Assembly (NCBI GenBank): GCA_963576475.1
Contig: OY754984.1
Span: 19,183,215-19,247,214, forward strand
DNA: 64,000 nucleotides
Origin: Molanna angustata
Lineage: Eukaryota; Arthropoda; Insecta; Trichoptera; Molannidae
Direction of reading: 5' to 3'
Of this stretch, positions 23,318-35,784 are shown piece by piece; within the stretch, counting starts at the first letter, position 1; each line of letters begins with the position of its first letter. The notes beneath the pieces are model-generated. The model saw nothing but the letters and a program-made list of their open reading frames with translations, did no database searches and was not told where the DNA came from. A program made the translations under genes and the position numbers.

Positions 23318-26300
23318 ATGAAAGAGCGAGGATTATTTTCATTACTTGCTCTATCTACTGTCGGTTCCTTGACTGTAGCAACTGGGTCAGTCCTTGTATT
23401 AGGACCAGAAGACAGGTAAAAACAATATTTACGTTTTTGTTTGAAAATGTAAGGTTATTTTTCCATTGTTATTTAATCACTATTATTATATTTTTAGGAT
23501 ATCTGTAGCGAGAGGATTTTTTCTGTTGGTTTTGGGATTTATATTTTTCTTGTCACTGTTCGACTTTTTGAATCATGTTGCTCTCAAAACAAATTCTGGC
23601 CTTAAAATACGAAAAAAGTACCAATTGACGATGTTTGATGTTTTGGATATCAGTAATAAGTGAGTAGCATTTTCTAAGGTTTTTAAATCTGTATAAATTA
23701 AATTATTTTATCTAGGTTTATGTTTCTTGTTAACGCTTTGTAAATTTATATTATTGCATCATTGTTATTTATATTATCTAGGTTTATGTTTCTTGTTGAC
23801 AATTTGTAAATTTATATTATTGCATCATTGTTAATTTATATTGTTGTTTATCAACATCATGTTTCTTCTAATTCTGAAATGATTTTTCACCTTCATTTTC
23901 CCTCACTGGTCCACATATTCTTCATAAAACCCCTCTTTCAAAAGTATCTAGCATTTTAGGCATCTTCAGTTTAAGGCCCTTGTACACAAATATGTTATAA
24001 AAATTTAGAGGTTTTTTAAATAGCAAAAAGTAGTCATTACAATATTAAAAAACTCAGTTGGTAGATTTTCATATTCTCTTTCGATTGAAGAAAAATCTAC
24101 TTCATAGGCCCAGTAGTTTTTTAATTACTTACTATAAAAAATTAAAAAAAGGTTTTATTAATACTAATTTTACGAGAAAAATATTAATATCATATTTCAT
24201 TTCTGTGTTTTTTCTTTTTGTTTTAATTATTATACGTTAGTTTTAAGTTTTCATTGTTAACTTTTTAGTTTGATTGAGAATTGCTCCCCTCAGCGAAACT
24301 TTGTTTCTTGGGAGCAAATAAATAAAGTGCAAATGAAGTGCATCTCAATAAACTTGAACGTCTTCAGAATATATGTATAAGATTCATCTTTGGGTTGAAA
24401 AAATTTGATCGCATATCACCTTACCGCAACCTTCTTTGTTGGCCCAGGATACGCCAGCGGCGCAATATACACAATTTGTCACTATTGTACAATATTCTCT
24501 CGAACCCAAACCTGCCACAGTACCTCAAAAGCAAATTCACTTATTTATCCAATCATGGACCTCCACTCCGATCTGCTGAACGTACAACACTATCCATAAT
24601 ACAGAATTTCTTAGCTCTTCGTTCGAAGTACAATCAGCAAGATTATGGAATAGCTTTAGTCCGGATATTGCGTCGTCTAACTCACTTAGTATTTTCAAGA
24701 AAAAACTAAAGAAGGAATATTTATCCTTGAACACCTAATCTCGATTTCCTCTCCTGTCCTTACCATATCCTTTTTCTTGCTATGAACTATATTTTTTTTT
24801 TTTTTTATAGTATTTAAGTGTTATACGTATTTTCTTTGATTTCTTTTACTCTTTTTTATTTGCTGTTGTACATACACAATGTTGTCATATTTTGTAATCT
24901 GGTTGGTTGGAAAAAATTGCCTAATGGCAATAAGCCCGCCAGTGTACAATTATATTTGTTTATATTATGTACAAGAAGATGTATAAATAAATAAATAAAA
25001 TAAATTCAAATTTCAAAAAACTCACGCAATAGATTAAAGATGTAAAAATAAACTGATATTTATTTCAAAGACGTATCTTTTGAGGGTACTGGGGAAAAGA
25101 TTTTCAAAATTGACTATTTAGCCTACTGTAGACTCTTAGGCCCGAATTATAGATTCATTCTCCAGCTTGCGACTGGTCTTGATTACACATTCTCAACCAA
25201 AATGTTATTAAAGAAACAAAAGTCACTGAGCTTGATCTCAATACCGGTCTCGAAATTTGTAAAAGAGATGATTGCTTCGAGACAGTTATCCTGCTTTCTT
25301 GAGCAAGGTACGAAAGAGAGTGAAGGAGGCAGCGCAGTGCTACCAACATAACATCGCTGAAATTATTGCTATTGACAAGAAAAAGTACTTAGTCATTTAT
25401 AGAGCTGCATCCATATTTTGTTCTAGTATGCTTCCTAGAATGAGACGGCGTACATATTTTACTTTTAATACGGATTTAAAAAAATGTATGTCATCTTACT
25501 CCACTGCCCAATTGTTGTCAAAAAGACACATGTATGATAAATGACATTTGACATTTAAAACGCCCGATGCTGCGTTCAGATTGAAACGCTGCTCAAAAGT
25601 GTGCAGTGAGATTGTTGTGAATAACGCCATAATCTGCAACTTCAGGTACATCCGACGTTGAGTGTTCTATCTGAACACAGCCCAGAGCATAATTTTTGAC
25701 CTGACAATATTCATCATCGTTTCAATGTCGTATTTGATGATAGGTCGCAAACAAGTTTTATAGATGTGCACCTTGTTGTCTGTTCTCATATCCATATGAC
25801 ATCTCTTAGACGGCCCACTACAACTGCAGCTTTATCTACCTGAGATCTTACTTCTCTGGAGAGGTCATTAGAGCTGAATACGTCACTGCAATGTTTTTTT
25901 AATATGAACATTTTGTTTTTAGAGTGGTGTCTGCAGTACAGGCAGGCCTGTCTTGTGCAGCTGGATCTGTTGTTTGTCTGTGGTCATGCACCAGAAGTTT
26001 TCTTCATTCGTCTCACTTCATGTCAGAGGCCTACGCATGGTTTGGTGCTGCCTACTTCTTCTACGACATATGGTCGATGTACAAGGTGCACATCAGCGCC
26101 GTGCCTGGCATGTCCACATTCATGGACAGCAAGAACAAAACAAACGCATCTTTGGCCAAGAACCATCCTAGTAATGGGAGAGACGTGAATCACGGAACGG
26201 ATAAGAAGAACGGAATTTCTTATACGGAGAGGATCGTGAATGGAAACGGAAAACAGGACGAAGACAGCAACGCGATTCAGTCGTTCTTTTCGTACTGCAT

Positions 26301-29300
26301 AGATCAGCCCATTATAATAATGCACCATTTGTTCATTGGAGGTTTTGGATTTCTTGTTATTGTGGTGAGTATATTATTATCTTCCTCTTTTATTTTCAAC
26401 AGTTATGTTCAAATATCAAACAAATGAATTCTAGAAAGCACACTAGTGGTGGATGCCTGTAACAGTTTATCAAGTCGTGTTTGCTTGCTACACTCAACCA
26501 ATTCAAGAATATATTGGATCCATATTATACAAAGAATCACATGATACAGGTCCATCAGCAATAGCTGCCGCCTGTTCAATAATTATAATAATTTAACAAG
26601 TCATGATTTGAAACTAGATAATAACAGTTTCAGGCAGAATCTCTGGAGGTGTTTTTTGTCCATCAGAGTTATGTATACATAAAATGGTTTGCCACCCAAA
26701 CTTGTTGTCACATTCTTATTATCACAGTATAGTTTTACTTTAATATTTTTTTACTTTTATTCAAAAATATAAATGTTCTGTTAAAGAAGAGTTTTAGTGT
26801 GTCAGTTACTTGGTTGATGTTTAAAACTTCTTAGCAACAATGTTTATTCCTTGATTTGCATATCTGTAACTAATTGAAGTTCATTTACATAATAATTATC
26901 AGTTTATTTGCATAATAATAGTATGTATTGTAATTGTTGCAAAATGATAAGTCATGTAAGAAACTAATACCTATATTAATGTAATTGAGAGTTAGTTTTA
27001 CTCTCCACTATTACCTGTAGGTAATAGTGAATATTTGTTTACACATTTTTTTTACATTATTTTCTCAACGGATATCATGTTATAGAGGGTAATTTGAGTT
27101 TTGTTTGTGTGTGTATGACGTATCATTATTGTGGCCTCTCTATAGCCCAAACTATAAGTCCGATCAACTTCATATTGTCATCATACGTGCAAAGTGCAGT
27201 AACTTTGAGCTGATAAGTTTTGCATAGACTTAGCATTATTTCTTCTATGATTTATTTTGTCAAAATTTTTGACAAAATAATCACATTAGGTACCTACTGT
27301 AAATTTTTTTATATTTAATTTTATAATCATAATAATAAACACTACCTTGCACCCTGCGCATGTCGCGAGTTTATTGCCGTATGACAATTTCTTCCAACTG
27401 ACCAGTGTTTCCAGCTCAGAGAAGCAATATTAGCATGAGAAATTAATTTAAATAATTTCTCCTCAGCTGAGGATCGAACCCAGGACGCCTGCACAGAAAC
27501 CAAATGGCTTACCAACTGTGCCAAGGCGTTCGGTTTTTGTTTGAAGAATGTATAAAAATGTCGACCTTTCAAGAAGAAACAAATATTCACTTTTTTGTAT
27601 TCTTGAAAACAGTTATCACCTATCACACACCATTAATAGCAGTTCAATAAACTGACATTTTACCTTTCTTGTCCAGTTTTTATTTGTTTATTGAAATTTC
27701 CTTGATTTTAAGGAAAACCTTGCAATTTATAACTGTATGATAATATAGTACAGTTCAAATGTCATTGAATTTTGCATTATAACTTTTATCTATATTACAC
27801 AATATTTATAATAAGTAGTAGAAAAAACACATCTTCATTTATTTAATGTTTAAAACTGTCACTTCTTGATGGAACTACATAATTTTTAAAATATAAATAA
27901 ATATATAAGTAGTATTTTTTTATTTTAGGGTTTTTTTAAATCAAATTTACTGATTTATGTTTGTCAAAGATTTATTTCCTTTTCACAGGACGATTTTTTT
28001 GGCTGATAGGCCTCTATCATAAACCTTTGTTTCTTTCAAGAAATTTTAAATGAAATAAAGGCTAACAATCTGTCAATATTGTTTTTGATGAGCGGTATAC
28101 ATGTCTAAGAGGATTATATTTAAGTGTATACAGTGAATAATGGTCTATAGAAAAACCGAACATAAACTGCTATTGCATAAACTGGTGATAGTTTTGCAGA
28201 AGTATTAAAATATTATTGTTTTTGTTCATTATTATGGAGGAGTATTAATTTATTGCAATAAAAATATATCCTTGGATTATTCAATGGAAGCTATTTCATT
28301 TTATAAATAAAATGAATATGATTAATTTAAAATATACAATTACATATGATTCATTCAAATATATAATTACATACACACCAACGTGTTGTGTACCTGACAC
28401 AATAGGTAAACATTATTTCTTCTTGGCAATGCAAAAAACCTTCTCCACATTCCTTAAACCAGTCCATTCACAAATATTTCAGAGCCAGGAAAGCTGCCTT
28501 CCTTAGACCTCTATCAAAAGAGCAAAATTTGTTTAATATTCAAACAACAAGAAAACTAAAACACTCAAACATAACTGCCAAGGGCCCGGTATTACAGTCG
28601 GCCCTCAACTCATTGAGTTTGTTAAACTCAAGATTAATGTTAAGGGGAGATTGAATCCATTTCCGTATTACAGTGCAATATGACATGTCAGTTACTAAAT
28701 CTTCAATTATAGACATATATTACTTTTTCTGTGGTTATTATCTGTCAAATATTAAATAACCTCAAAAAATACGAACTACAAAACGGGACACTACAACTTG
28801 AAGTACTATTGTTTTATTATCCAACATGGTTAATTAATTTTTTTTCACCAAAATAATGCTTTTAAATGCCCATCGTCGTTTCAATATGGCTGTCAGTTTG
28901 TTTTGTTGTGTGGCGCCACCGTCGATACAACTAACGCCTCTAGTGATATAACACTGAAACTACACTCGTTGCCTAACGCCTCTAGTGATAGAAACTGAAA
29001 CTACATGCGTTGCCTAGCAAATGACAGTTTACTCACCATTAAGTAAAAACGTTGAGTTAAATATTTGTCATTTTAGTGACGTATTTAAGGGAAGATTAGG
29101 CCTAAACGGACACTGTAATACGCTATATTTTTGTAAAACTTGAGTTTAGCTCTTAAACTGAGACTGTAATACCGGCCCATAATAAAACATATTTAAAGAC
29201 AAATCAAAATATAGAGTTTAACAATATGAATATTACTCCTCACTACCCCAAGGAGAATTATGAATTCGCTATTTGTAAGGTTAATTTTTAATTGCAACTT

Positions 29301-32300
29301 TTTGATTATCAACTACTATCATGCTGAGATTGTATTCTGAAAGTTTCATTACAATGTATCTGTGTGTGTGTGTGTTGTGTAATACATATGTGCTATGTAC
29401 TATGTAAGGTGTGTTTATTCTACTTTATCGATTATAGACTTGAGTACTCATTTGATTATTTTCAAATTTTGCAAATTTATATATCTAATACTCACTTAGT
29501 CCCCATTAGATTTTGAAGGATATCTGGTCAGTGCTTCTCAATTTTTTCAACAGTCAATTATTTCAAAGTGACCCCAAGCTCAGGAAACTTTAAATCTGAT
29601 ATTTTTAATTTCAAATTGCTAAAAAGACACATCACTTTCATAAAATTGTATTGAAGGATTATCAAGTTTTCATAGTAAAATGTTTAAATCAAAAATAATT
29701 TAACAAACTCATTTCATGAAAATGCTGAAAATTTTCCATACACAATTTGAATACTTTGTGGAGTGACTTGGTAGTGAGGAGGTATAGCATTGGCCACAAC
29801 TCATTTGTTTTTATAATAATCAAATTGTGCTATAAATAAATAAATGCAGCATATGAAGATGTATAATTTAAATTTAATATTTTTAGTATCTTCGTGGTGG
29901 ACTTGGTGATTGCGTATTTGGTTTCGTCTATCTAATGGAACTCTCTACGCCTTTTGTCTCATTGCGCTCCATCCTCAGTCGTATGAAGCTGAAGGCATCT
30001 CAGTTGTACGTGGTCAATGGCATTCTAATGCTGATCACCTTCTTTTTCTGTAGAATTATGCTTATGCCCTATCTCTGTCTGTTGTACAGCCGTAATATTG
30101 GGCTTCCATATTGGGAGGTAAGTCAAATCGTTCATCTTTTCTCCTTTATTATTATCATCACTTAATCTGTAGTCATGAAGATCTGAATCAATGATAGGAT
30201 GATAAAAGTGAGAAACGGTTTAAATTGTGGAAAAAAATTCACACAAAACTGTCTCTCACATGAGCTGCGAATGTCTTGCCTTAATGGAATTCAGACACAG
30301 AAACCTGGGAACAATTACACTTAGATCCAAGGACATGGGCGGCATCCTGATTAAATGACTACCCTTAATGGAGGAGCACAATGGATCACAGATGGTCGCA
30401 GTGGAGGGACCACTCCTAGTTAATAATAATAATAAAAAACTTTTTTTGAACTGTTTCAAATTTCTCTTACAGTCAAAAATAATTCAGCTTTTGTGGGTCA
30501 GATATCTGTCTAATGAGCCATCGGTTACTGGTTCGAGTCCCTGTGGTTTCAGTGTGGGTTTGTGAGACGATTAAAGTAAACAGGTGTTATATCTCAATAA
30601 ATAAAGTATTTTTTTATTTATTGTACCTTGTGGCTCTCAGGACATTAAAAGACGCAGCTTCTGTTCAGTTTGGCCCAGATCCATCTTCCGATTAGGTCAT
30701 CACTGTAATCTTTTCAATGTATATTTTTAATTGTAACGTGTGGCGAGTGATAGACAAAATATAGTGAGTCAGTTGTGTACCCCGTTATCTTATACAAGTT
30801 TTGCACAGCACTACTACACGTACAATGGGGTGGTGTGGTTCAACCAACTTGAAACAGATTTGAGACTGGCAACTGAATATAATGAATTCAAAAGAAAAAT
30901 AAAATAAACTTATTATATTAACTTCTCTTTGTATAGATAATAATTATGTATATATAATATTTTGTGACTTTTGTTTTTAAATGTCTCCTTTACACACAAG
31001 TGCTTGCACTCTGAAATATGTTTTTATTTAGTGTGCATCTTTTTCTGTATTTTTTGGCTGTGTTTTTTTTTATATATGTATTATAAATTTAATAAATAAA
31101 TAAAATAAAATTCAGTTCATTACAATATTTATATATCCATAATACAACATAATTCAAATAAAGATACGGAAGATTACTTAAACTTAGATGTTCATAAGGT
31201 TGAGAACCTGTTCTGAAACAGTATAATATGATATTTGTGTATGATTTTAGTGTGCGCGTGTGTGTCTGTCATTGTAAGTTTTCATTAAGTTTTTGATTGA
31301 TCAATGTTTTGTCTGTATTTTTTAATTCCATTTTTAAATGTACTTATGTTTTAAGCCTTTTTTAACTCCAAGGATTTTTTCCCCTTTAATTTAATTTTAA
31401 TTTATTCAATATAATTTAACGACATATTATTCATAGATTGAGACACGTGGGTTACAAATCATAATATGAGTTTCTAGTGGTCGATGCTTCCCCCACTCCC
31501 CCCCCACCTCTCCCCTTTCCCATCCTGTTTTTAAAATTGTTAAAATATTTTCAAAATTTTTAACATCCTGTAATATACTTTAGAATACTATAATTGGTAA
31601 TATAAAAATTATTATTTTATATTTGTATAAATTTTTCTTGTTTGCTGTTGTATTCTATAAAATAAATAAAAATAAAAAAAAAGGAATCAAATTGAATAAT
31701 TTGACTCCAAGGAATTGAAAATGTCTATGACCAAAAGTTGACTTTGTCTTAGGTATCTGTATGGTTACTTGTCTAGTCTGTCAAGTAGTTTGGGTTGGTT
31801 GGAAACTTAATAGAATTCAATTATAGGTAAGTCTTGAATGTGTATTGTTTTCATCAGACCCTTTTCTTTAAGTTCACCTGTCTGTTCCAGAATTTTGCAT
31901 TTGATTTTTAACTAACTTCCCGACCAGTTAGAGCTGTGAATCTTTCAGAATTTTTGTATTCCCGATGGCAATGCATTTTAAACGATTATAATATCAAATA
32001 ACTCACGTGTGGTTTGAAACATAGTCCCTTTTTCGCTCATTTTTTTGACAACTGGATCTTGAACTTGATATGAAACTCGACGTCTGCGTCCCCTCATACC
32101 ATAGCATTGGTTACACGCCATTGGGCAATTTAGACTGTCCAATATTTTTGTGTCTCAATCTCGACTGTCCAATATTTTTGTGTCTCAAATCTCGACTGTC
32201 CAATGTTTTTGTGTCTCAAATCTCGACTGTCCAATGTTTTTGTGTCTCAATCTCGACTGTCCAATATTTTTGTGTCTCAAATCTCGACTGTCCAATATTT

Positions 32301-32883
32301 TTGTGTCTCAATCTCGACTGTCCAATATTTTTGTGTATCAATCTCGACTGTCCAATATTTTTGTGTCTCAATCTCGACTGTCCAATATTTTTGTGTCTCA
32401 ATCTCGACTGTCCAATATTTTTGTGTCTCAATCTCGACTGTCCAATGTTTTTGTGTCTCGTCACAGATTTTTAATTCGGCCGATTCTGACTGATATTTTG
32501 ATCGATCGAAATTAGGTTCCATGTGCGCCTGCATTTACAATAGCTTCTTCATCTCGCTTCCTGCGTTTTTTTAGTAATAATTTAAAATTAACTTGTTATT
32601 TCCATTTTGTAAGGATAATTATTTTATTATTTTTTTTCAGGCTATCAACAACCTTCCCACCGGATGTAAAATATCCATCTCCATTTTGCTCTTCCCGCAG
32701 TTCTACTGGTTTTATCTAATGCTCAAAGGAGCGGCCAAAGTTTTTTGCGTACCCAAAGCGAAATCCATCAAGAACGTTGCCGTGGCGTCCGATACCAACG
32801 ATTCAACCATGACCAACCTTTCACAGGAGGTGAGGAGTTCGGTACCGTATGTCAGCACGAACGGCTCTTCGCACAGCAGTTGA
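23318..32883 (+). CDS. TLC-domain membrane protein of the TLCD3/FAM57 family, five exons
   Basis: Exons 23318-23415, 23498-23659, 25923-26364, 29887-30117 and 32641-32883 join in phase to 391 aa, ATG to TGA. Multi-pass membrane protein: hydrophobic segments near residues 6-28, 35-52, 88-108, 122-137, 215-235, 245-258, 275-300 and 325-345. The TLC domain (TRAM-Lag1-CLN8) is recognised from IDQPIIIMHHLF, GLGDCVFGF, MELSTPFVSLRSIL and VNGILMLITFFFCRI, followed by a C-terminal PQFYWFYLMLKG; these are hallmarks of vertebrate TLCD3A/TLCD3B (FAM57), linked to ceramide and membrane-lipid metabolism in the ER/Golgi. A polar insert (about residues 150-205, rich in Asn, Lys, Gly) precedes the DQP motif. 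The last exon also holds consensus splice donors at 32830 and 32847, so other C-termini are possible. Enzymatic activity is inferred only from the family. Confidence 0.9.
23708..23841 (+). repeat. ~66-bp tandem duplication in TLCD3-like intron 2
   Basis: ATCTAGGTTTATGTTTCTTG recurs 65-66 bases apart, followed by the same TTGTAAATTTATATTATTGC. It starts 49 bases after the exon 2 donor. Confidence 0.8.
24330..24995 (+). mobile_element. LINE 3' end with C-terminal coding part
   Basis: 24338-24709 encodes LERLQNICIRFIFGLKKFDR and PNLPQYLKSKF, typical of CR1/Jockey-like C-termini. The 3' UTR ends TTGCCTAATGGCAATAAGCC and an AATAAATAAATAAA tail. Sense to the host intron 2. Confidence 0.75.
26449..26600 (+). 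repeat. Dispersed repeat shared with 58850-59000
   Basis: AGTTTATCAAG, TCAAGAATATATTGGATC and CATCAGCAATAGCTGCC match the second copy in order; also similar spacing. Origin not recognised. Confidence 0.6.
27110..27290 (-). repeat. Dispersed repeat, reversed copy of 10150-10345
   Basis: TAGCCCAAACTATAAGTCCG and GAGCTGATAAGTTTTGCATA are the reverse complement of the 10.2 kb copy. No retroposon splits it here. Confidence 0.55.
27345..27530 (-). mobile_element. tRNA-derived SINE, family 2, reversed
   Basis: Starts with the terminal TTGCACCCTGCGCATGTCGC, holds GAGGATCGAACCCAGGAC (reversed B box) and ends in ACTGTGCCAAGGCG (reversed A box). Near-identical layout to 63795-64000. Confidence 0.85.
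28582..29178. mobile_element. TIR element of the GGGCCGGTATTACAGTC family, copy 1
   Basis: 597 bases from GGGCCCGGTATTACAGTC to its inverted form ending TAATACCGGCCC, with further internal inverted matches (CTCAAG/CTTGAG). No transposase. It has an extra partial duplication of AACGCCTCTAGTGATA. Located in TLCD3-like intron 3. Confidence 0.8.
29335..29810 (-). repeat. Dispersed ~480-bp repeat, reversed
   Basis: Reverse complement of 55826-56160 and 63310-63780, sharing GGCCACAACTC, GAATACTTTGTGGAGTGACT and the CA-rich end. Ends 76 bases before exon 4. Confidence 0.7.
30485..30610 (+). mobile_element. tRNA-derived SINE fragment
   Basis: GGGTCAGATATCTGTCTAAT and GGTTCGAGTCCCTGTGG give an A-box/B-box layout, followed by GAGACGATTAAAGTAA, similar to family 1. 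Intron 4 of the TLCD3-like gene. Confidence 0.6.
30780..31115 (+). mobile_element. LINE 3' tail
   Basis: Ends AATAAATAAATAAAATAAA; CTCCTTTACACACAAGTGCT is shared, reversed, with the insertion at 54880-55022, so both are tails of one retroposon family. Confidence 0.5.
31120..31815 (-). mobile_element. Second copy of the 2.6-kb LINE 3' region, split by an insertion
   Basis: 31190-31340 matches 2680-2850 (GAACCTGTTCTGAA, GTGTGTGTCATTGTA-like) and 31690-31805 matches 2890-3020 (GACTCCAAGGAA, CTTGTCTAGTCTGTC). Between them 31377-31682 is unrelated and ends in an A-rich run, so a retroposon is nested inside. Confidence 0.6.
32129..32460 (+). repeat. 30/31-bp minisatellite, 11 units
   Basis: CTCGACTGTCCAATATTTTT then GTGTCTCAAT repeats 11 times with few differences, ending 180 bases before the exon 5 acceptor at 32641. 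Because 30 is divisible by three the array is open in several frames on both strands, which creates false ORFs. Confidence 0.95.
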
Positions 32884-33546
32884 TCGAGGAGACGAAGACG
32901 CAACACAAAGAGACAAAAAAGGTGAACTTTGTTGTCTTTGTAGCATAGACAAATAAATAAAAATTGTATCGATGTATATTAAGCATTCAATGAAATATTG
33001 AAACCACATAATTACTTTTTATATGTTTATATTGCAAAGTATTTTTACTGCCAAAGTAATTTTTTACATGTAGGTATTCAAAGTAAATTTATTTATAAAG
33101 TATGTTAGTAGTTATATGTAAGTATTTTGGGGGCCTTTGTGCCATTAATGAATCACAGCACTCCTTGATTTTTATTTTTATTTTTTTATAAAGCGGTTGC
33201 CGTAGTTATGTGATTAATTGAAAATATATTTTTTTAAATAATAACACTGTTTTACTTATACAATATGGCAAGATTTTAACTGCCAGATTTACCTGGTGTG
33301 TTGTTAAGTTCGACTTTTTAAGGATATTGATCATTATTGTTTAGTTTATCCACAATGACTTAAACTTAACTTTTAATTCTTTGGTGTAACTGATTCGATG
33401 TAACTTTTATTTAACCATGAACAAAGTTTAAGAATTTTTTTCGTTCAACTTGGCCTGAATCAACCTTGGTTCAACCTTGTTTACAGAATATTTGAATATA
33501 GTTGTTTAATAAACTTTATATTATTACATAATATTAAAATATCTTA

Positions 33547-34254
33547 CAGCCAGTTTCATAAAACGCAGCAAAAGGACCATTTAGTTAAAGGTCCTTTAAA
33601 AATTTAAAGTCGCCTTTAAGTCGTTGCGTTTCATAAATAATAATGCCGCGTACTTTAGTAAAAGTCAGAAATGTCACCAAAATACCTGAAAGTTGGCAAT
33701 AGTGCTATCGAAATCTATGGAAACATAGCTCATAGCATAGGTAAATTTTTCTGTTTACCATATAATATGTTATTTCTGTCATTGAATTGATCATTGATGT
33801 ATAGGACATGTTTATGGAACAAAATCTATCGAAAAATTCTCCTTATTTCTACTTTTCCATGTGGCCGATTTTTTTCCTATATACTTTTCACTGCTGTATC
33901 ACAGTATGCATCTTCTAATTAGCTCATTTTGAAAACATAGTTTTTTATATTATTTATAAAAAAATGTTTAAATAATAACAAAACTATTGAATATTAGTAA
34001 GTAATATGGACATGATCGTCAACATTCAATTGACAATATTGACATCAACAAGAACTGACTTGAACATTATGTCATATTGCAGCACACTCTGGTGGCAAAA
34101 AAATTAACTGCTCTTAAGGAAGACTTTAGTGACTAAAGTACGAAGACACTGGACTTTAAATTAAAGTGAACTTTAAGTGACATTTTGTTGTTATGAAACG
34201 CAATTTATTTTAAAGTCGACATTAAGTCTCCTTTAATTTTTATGAAACTGGCCA
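33547..34254. mobile_element. TTA-flanked TIR element (PIF/Harbinger-like), 708 bp
   Basis: CAGCCAGTTTCATAA at the left and the reverse of TGGCCAGTTTCATAA at the right, with TTA on both sides (33544-33546, 34255-34257). No coding remnant recognised inside. Confidence 0.65.
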
Positions 34255-34694
34255 TTAGTAAATTTATTTATCTAATTAGTATTTTTTTTTATAATTATTC
34301 TATAAATATATACCATTTGACAAATTGTCCCGTTCATATTATGTAGGTAATGTTAATGTTTTCTCGAATATTAAGATGTCAATAATGTGAGGTTATGTGG
34401 TTTCAATATTTAATATAATGTTATTTTAACAAAAACAAAAAAAATACACATATTAACAACTCATTCCTGGATGGGATCACAGTGATTGGTCTGATATCAA
34501 AAACGGGATGCATTTCTACTATTTTATGTTTGCATTTTATTATTGTGTCAATTTTATGACCATAAAATTGTTTACGTTAAACTCGCAAATTTCATAATTT
34601 CAATTTTAGAATATTATTAATTTTCAAAGGTAAAAATGATTGAAACAAAGTATACATCTAAAATCTATATATAAATATGTGAAGTGAACACATA

Positions 34695-34849
34695 CAGTGT
34701 TATTTATAAATAAACTTGGTTCAATTGAACCCGGTTCAAAGTCTTATTCTGAAATTCAAATATTCTTTTAAATAAGATTTCAGTTGAACTTGGAATAAGA
34801 CTTTGAACCGGGTTCAATTGAACCAAGTTTTTTTTTATAAATAACACTG
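34695..34849. mobile_element. Short palindromic MITE, 155 bp
   Basis: Arms from CAGTGTTATTTATAAA through AACTTGGTTCAATTGAACCC and GGTTCAAAGTCTTATTC are inverted around a short loop, so it would fold into one long hairpin. Confidence 0.85.
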
Positions 34850-35426
34850 ATAGATTTTTTCCTTTTATACTGCCAATGTCAAATGCAGTTGTTTTAAATT
34901 CAAATACAGAACATGTTAAAGAAGAATACATAATCTACTGTGAAATAATATAAATTGTACTTAAACAATTACATGTGAAAATAAATCTTTATAACTCTTG
35001 ATTAATACATGATATCTTTTTTTATCATAGATTAGGTCTGACTTTTGAAACTTAAAAAGTTAGTGAATTTCGGCCATCTTTTGACCTCTGAACTATCACT
35101 AGTAAGTTTTAAATATTCCTTAATTCAGCAAAACATTCTGCATTTATCTTTCATCAGATCTGACAATCAAAGTACATTTCCTTTTAAGACTTGTCATTTC
35201 ATTTGTAAAACATCATCTCTTACGCGACGTCCTACGTAGGCGATTCAAAGCGAATGCGAAGCGGCGCGGCGCGACTCGAAAATAACAAACAGTCGGTAAC
35301 TATGGTAGTGTCCTACGTTACCGACCGCGAGTTGGTTTCGATGCGGCGCGGCGCGATGCGAAGCAAACGCGATCAGTTGGTGTGATATTTTCGCGCGAAT
35401 TGATAGCAGCGCCATTGTTTTTTGTC

Positions 35427-35507
35427 ATGTCAGAAACAGAAATTTTAATTTCTGCCCATGAACGTCCCATATTATGGGACAAATTACTATCGAACCGCGA
35501 ATTTTAG
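35427..35507 (+). pseudogene. MADF-domain start remnant inside the 35.2-kb element
   Basis: Harbinger-type elements often carry a second gene for a Myb/SANT/MADF DNA-binding protein. The short frame has the MADF start pattern (hydrophobic Leu-Ile, then Arg-Pro-x-Leu-Trp-Asp) and then a TAG; the same frame stays open beyond the stop for ~20 more codons (DLAKINGTTSK). The rest of the domain is gone. Confidence 0.5.
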
Positions 35508-35556
35508 GATTTGGCAAAAATAAATGGGACTACAAGTAAACATTTATTTATTATTA

Positions 35557-35784
35557 CTATTTTACAATAGGATGTTGTTCAAAACACACAAAGTTTTCTC
35601 TCGCTTGCATGAATGTCAAATTTTGATATGTTTCCCGGAAAGATGTAAATTCAGTCTCATTTATTAATTTAAGATCAGGTAATTCTTCATACAAATCGTG
35701 ATATCCCCCATAAATATGCCTCTCTAAGTACACAATATTAGTTTCACTTCCCTGCCGTACATACTTCTTGAGTATTTTATATAC
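35557..35784 (-). pseudogene. Antisense coding remnant inside the 35.2-kb element
   Basis: 75 codons from just after an in-frame TAA to TAG, without an early ATG; contains YLERHIYGGYHDLYEELPDL and FTSFRETYQNL. The residues are less AT-driven than chance frames nearby. Convergent with the MADF-like frame, as expected if it is the C-terminal end of another element gene. Not assigned to a family. Confidence 0.4.

Noticed and set aside
32070..32534. Overlapping long ORFs on both strands with LDCPIFLCLN-like repeats
   Set aside because: They come from the 30/31-bp minisatellite in an intron; any array with a period divisible by three stays open. No sign of coding.
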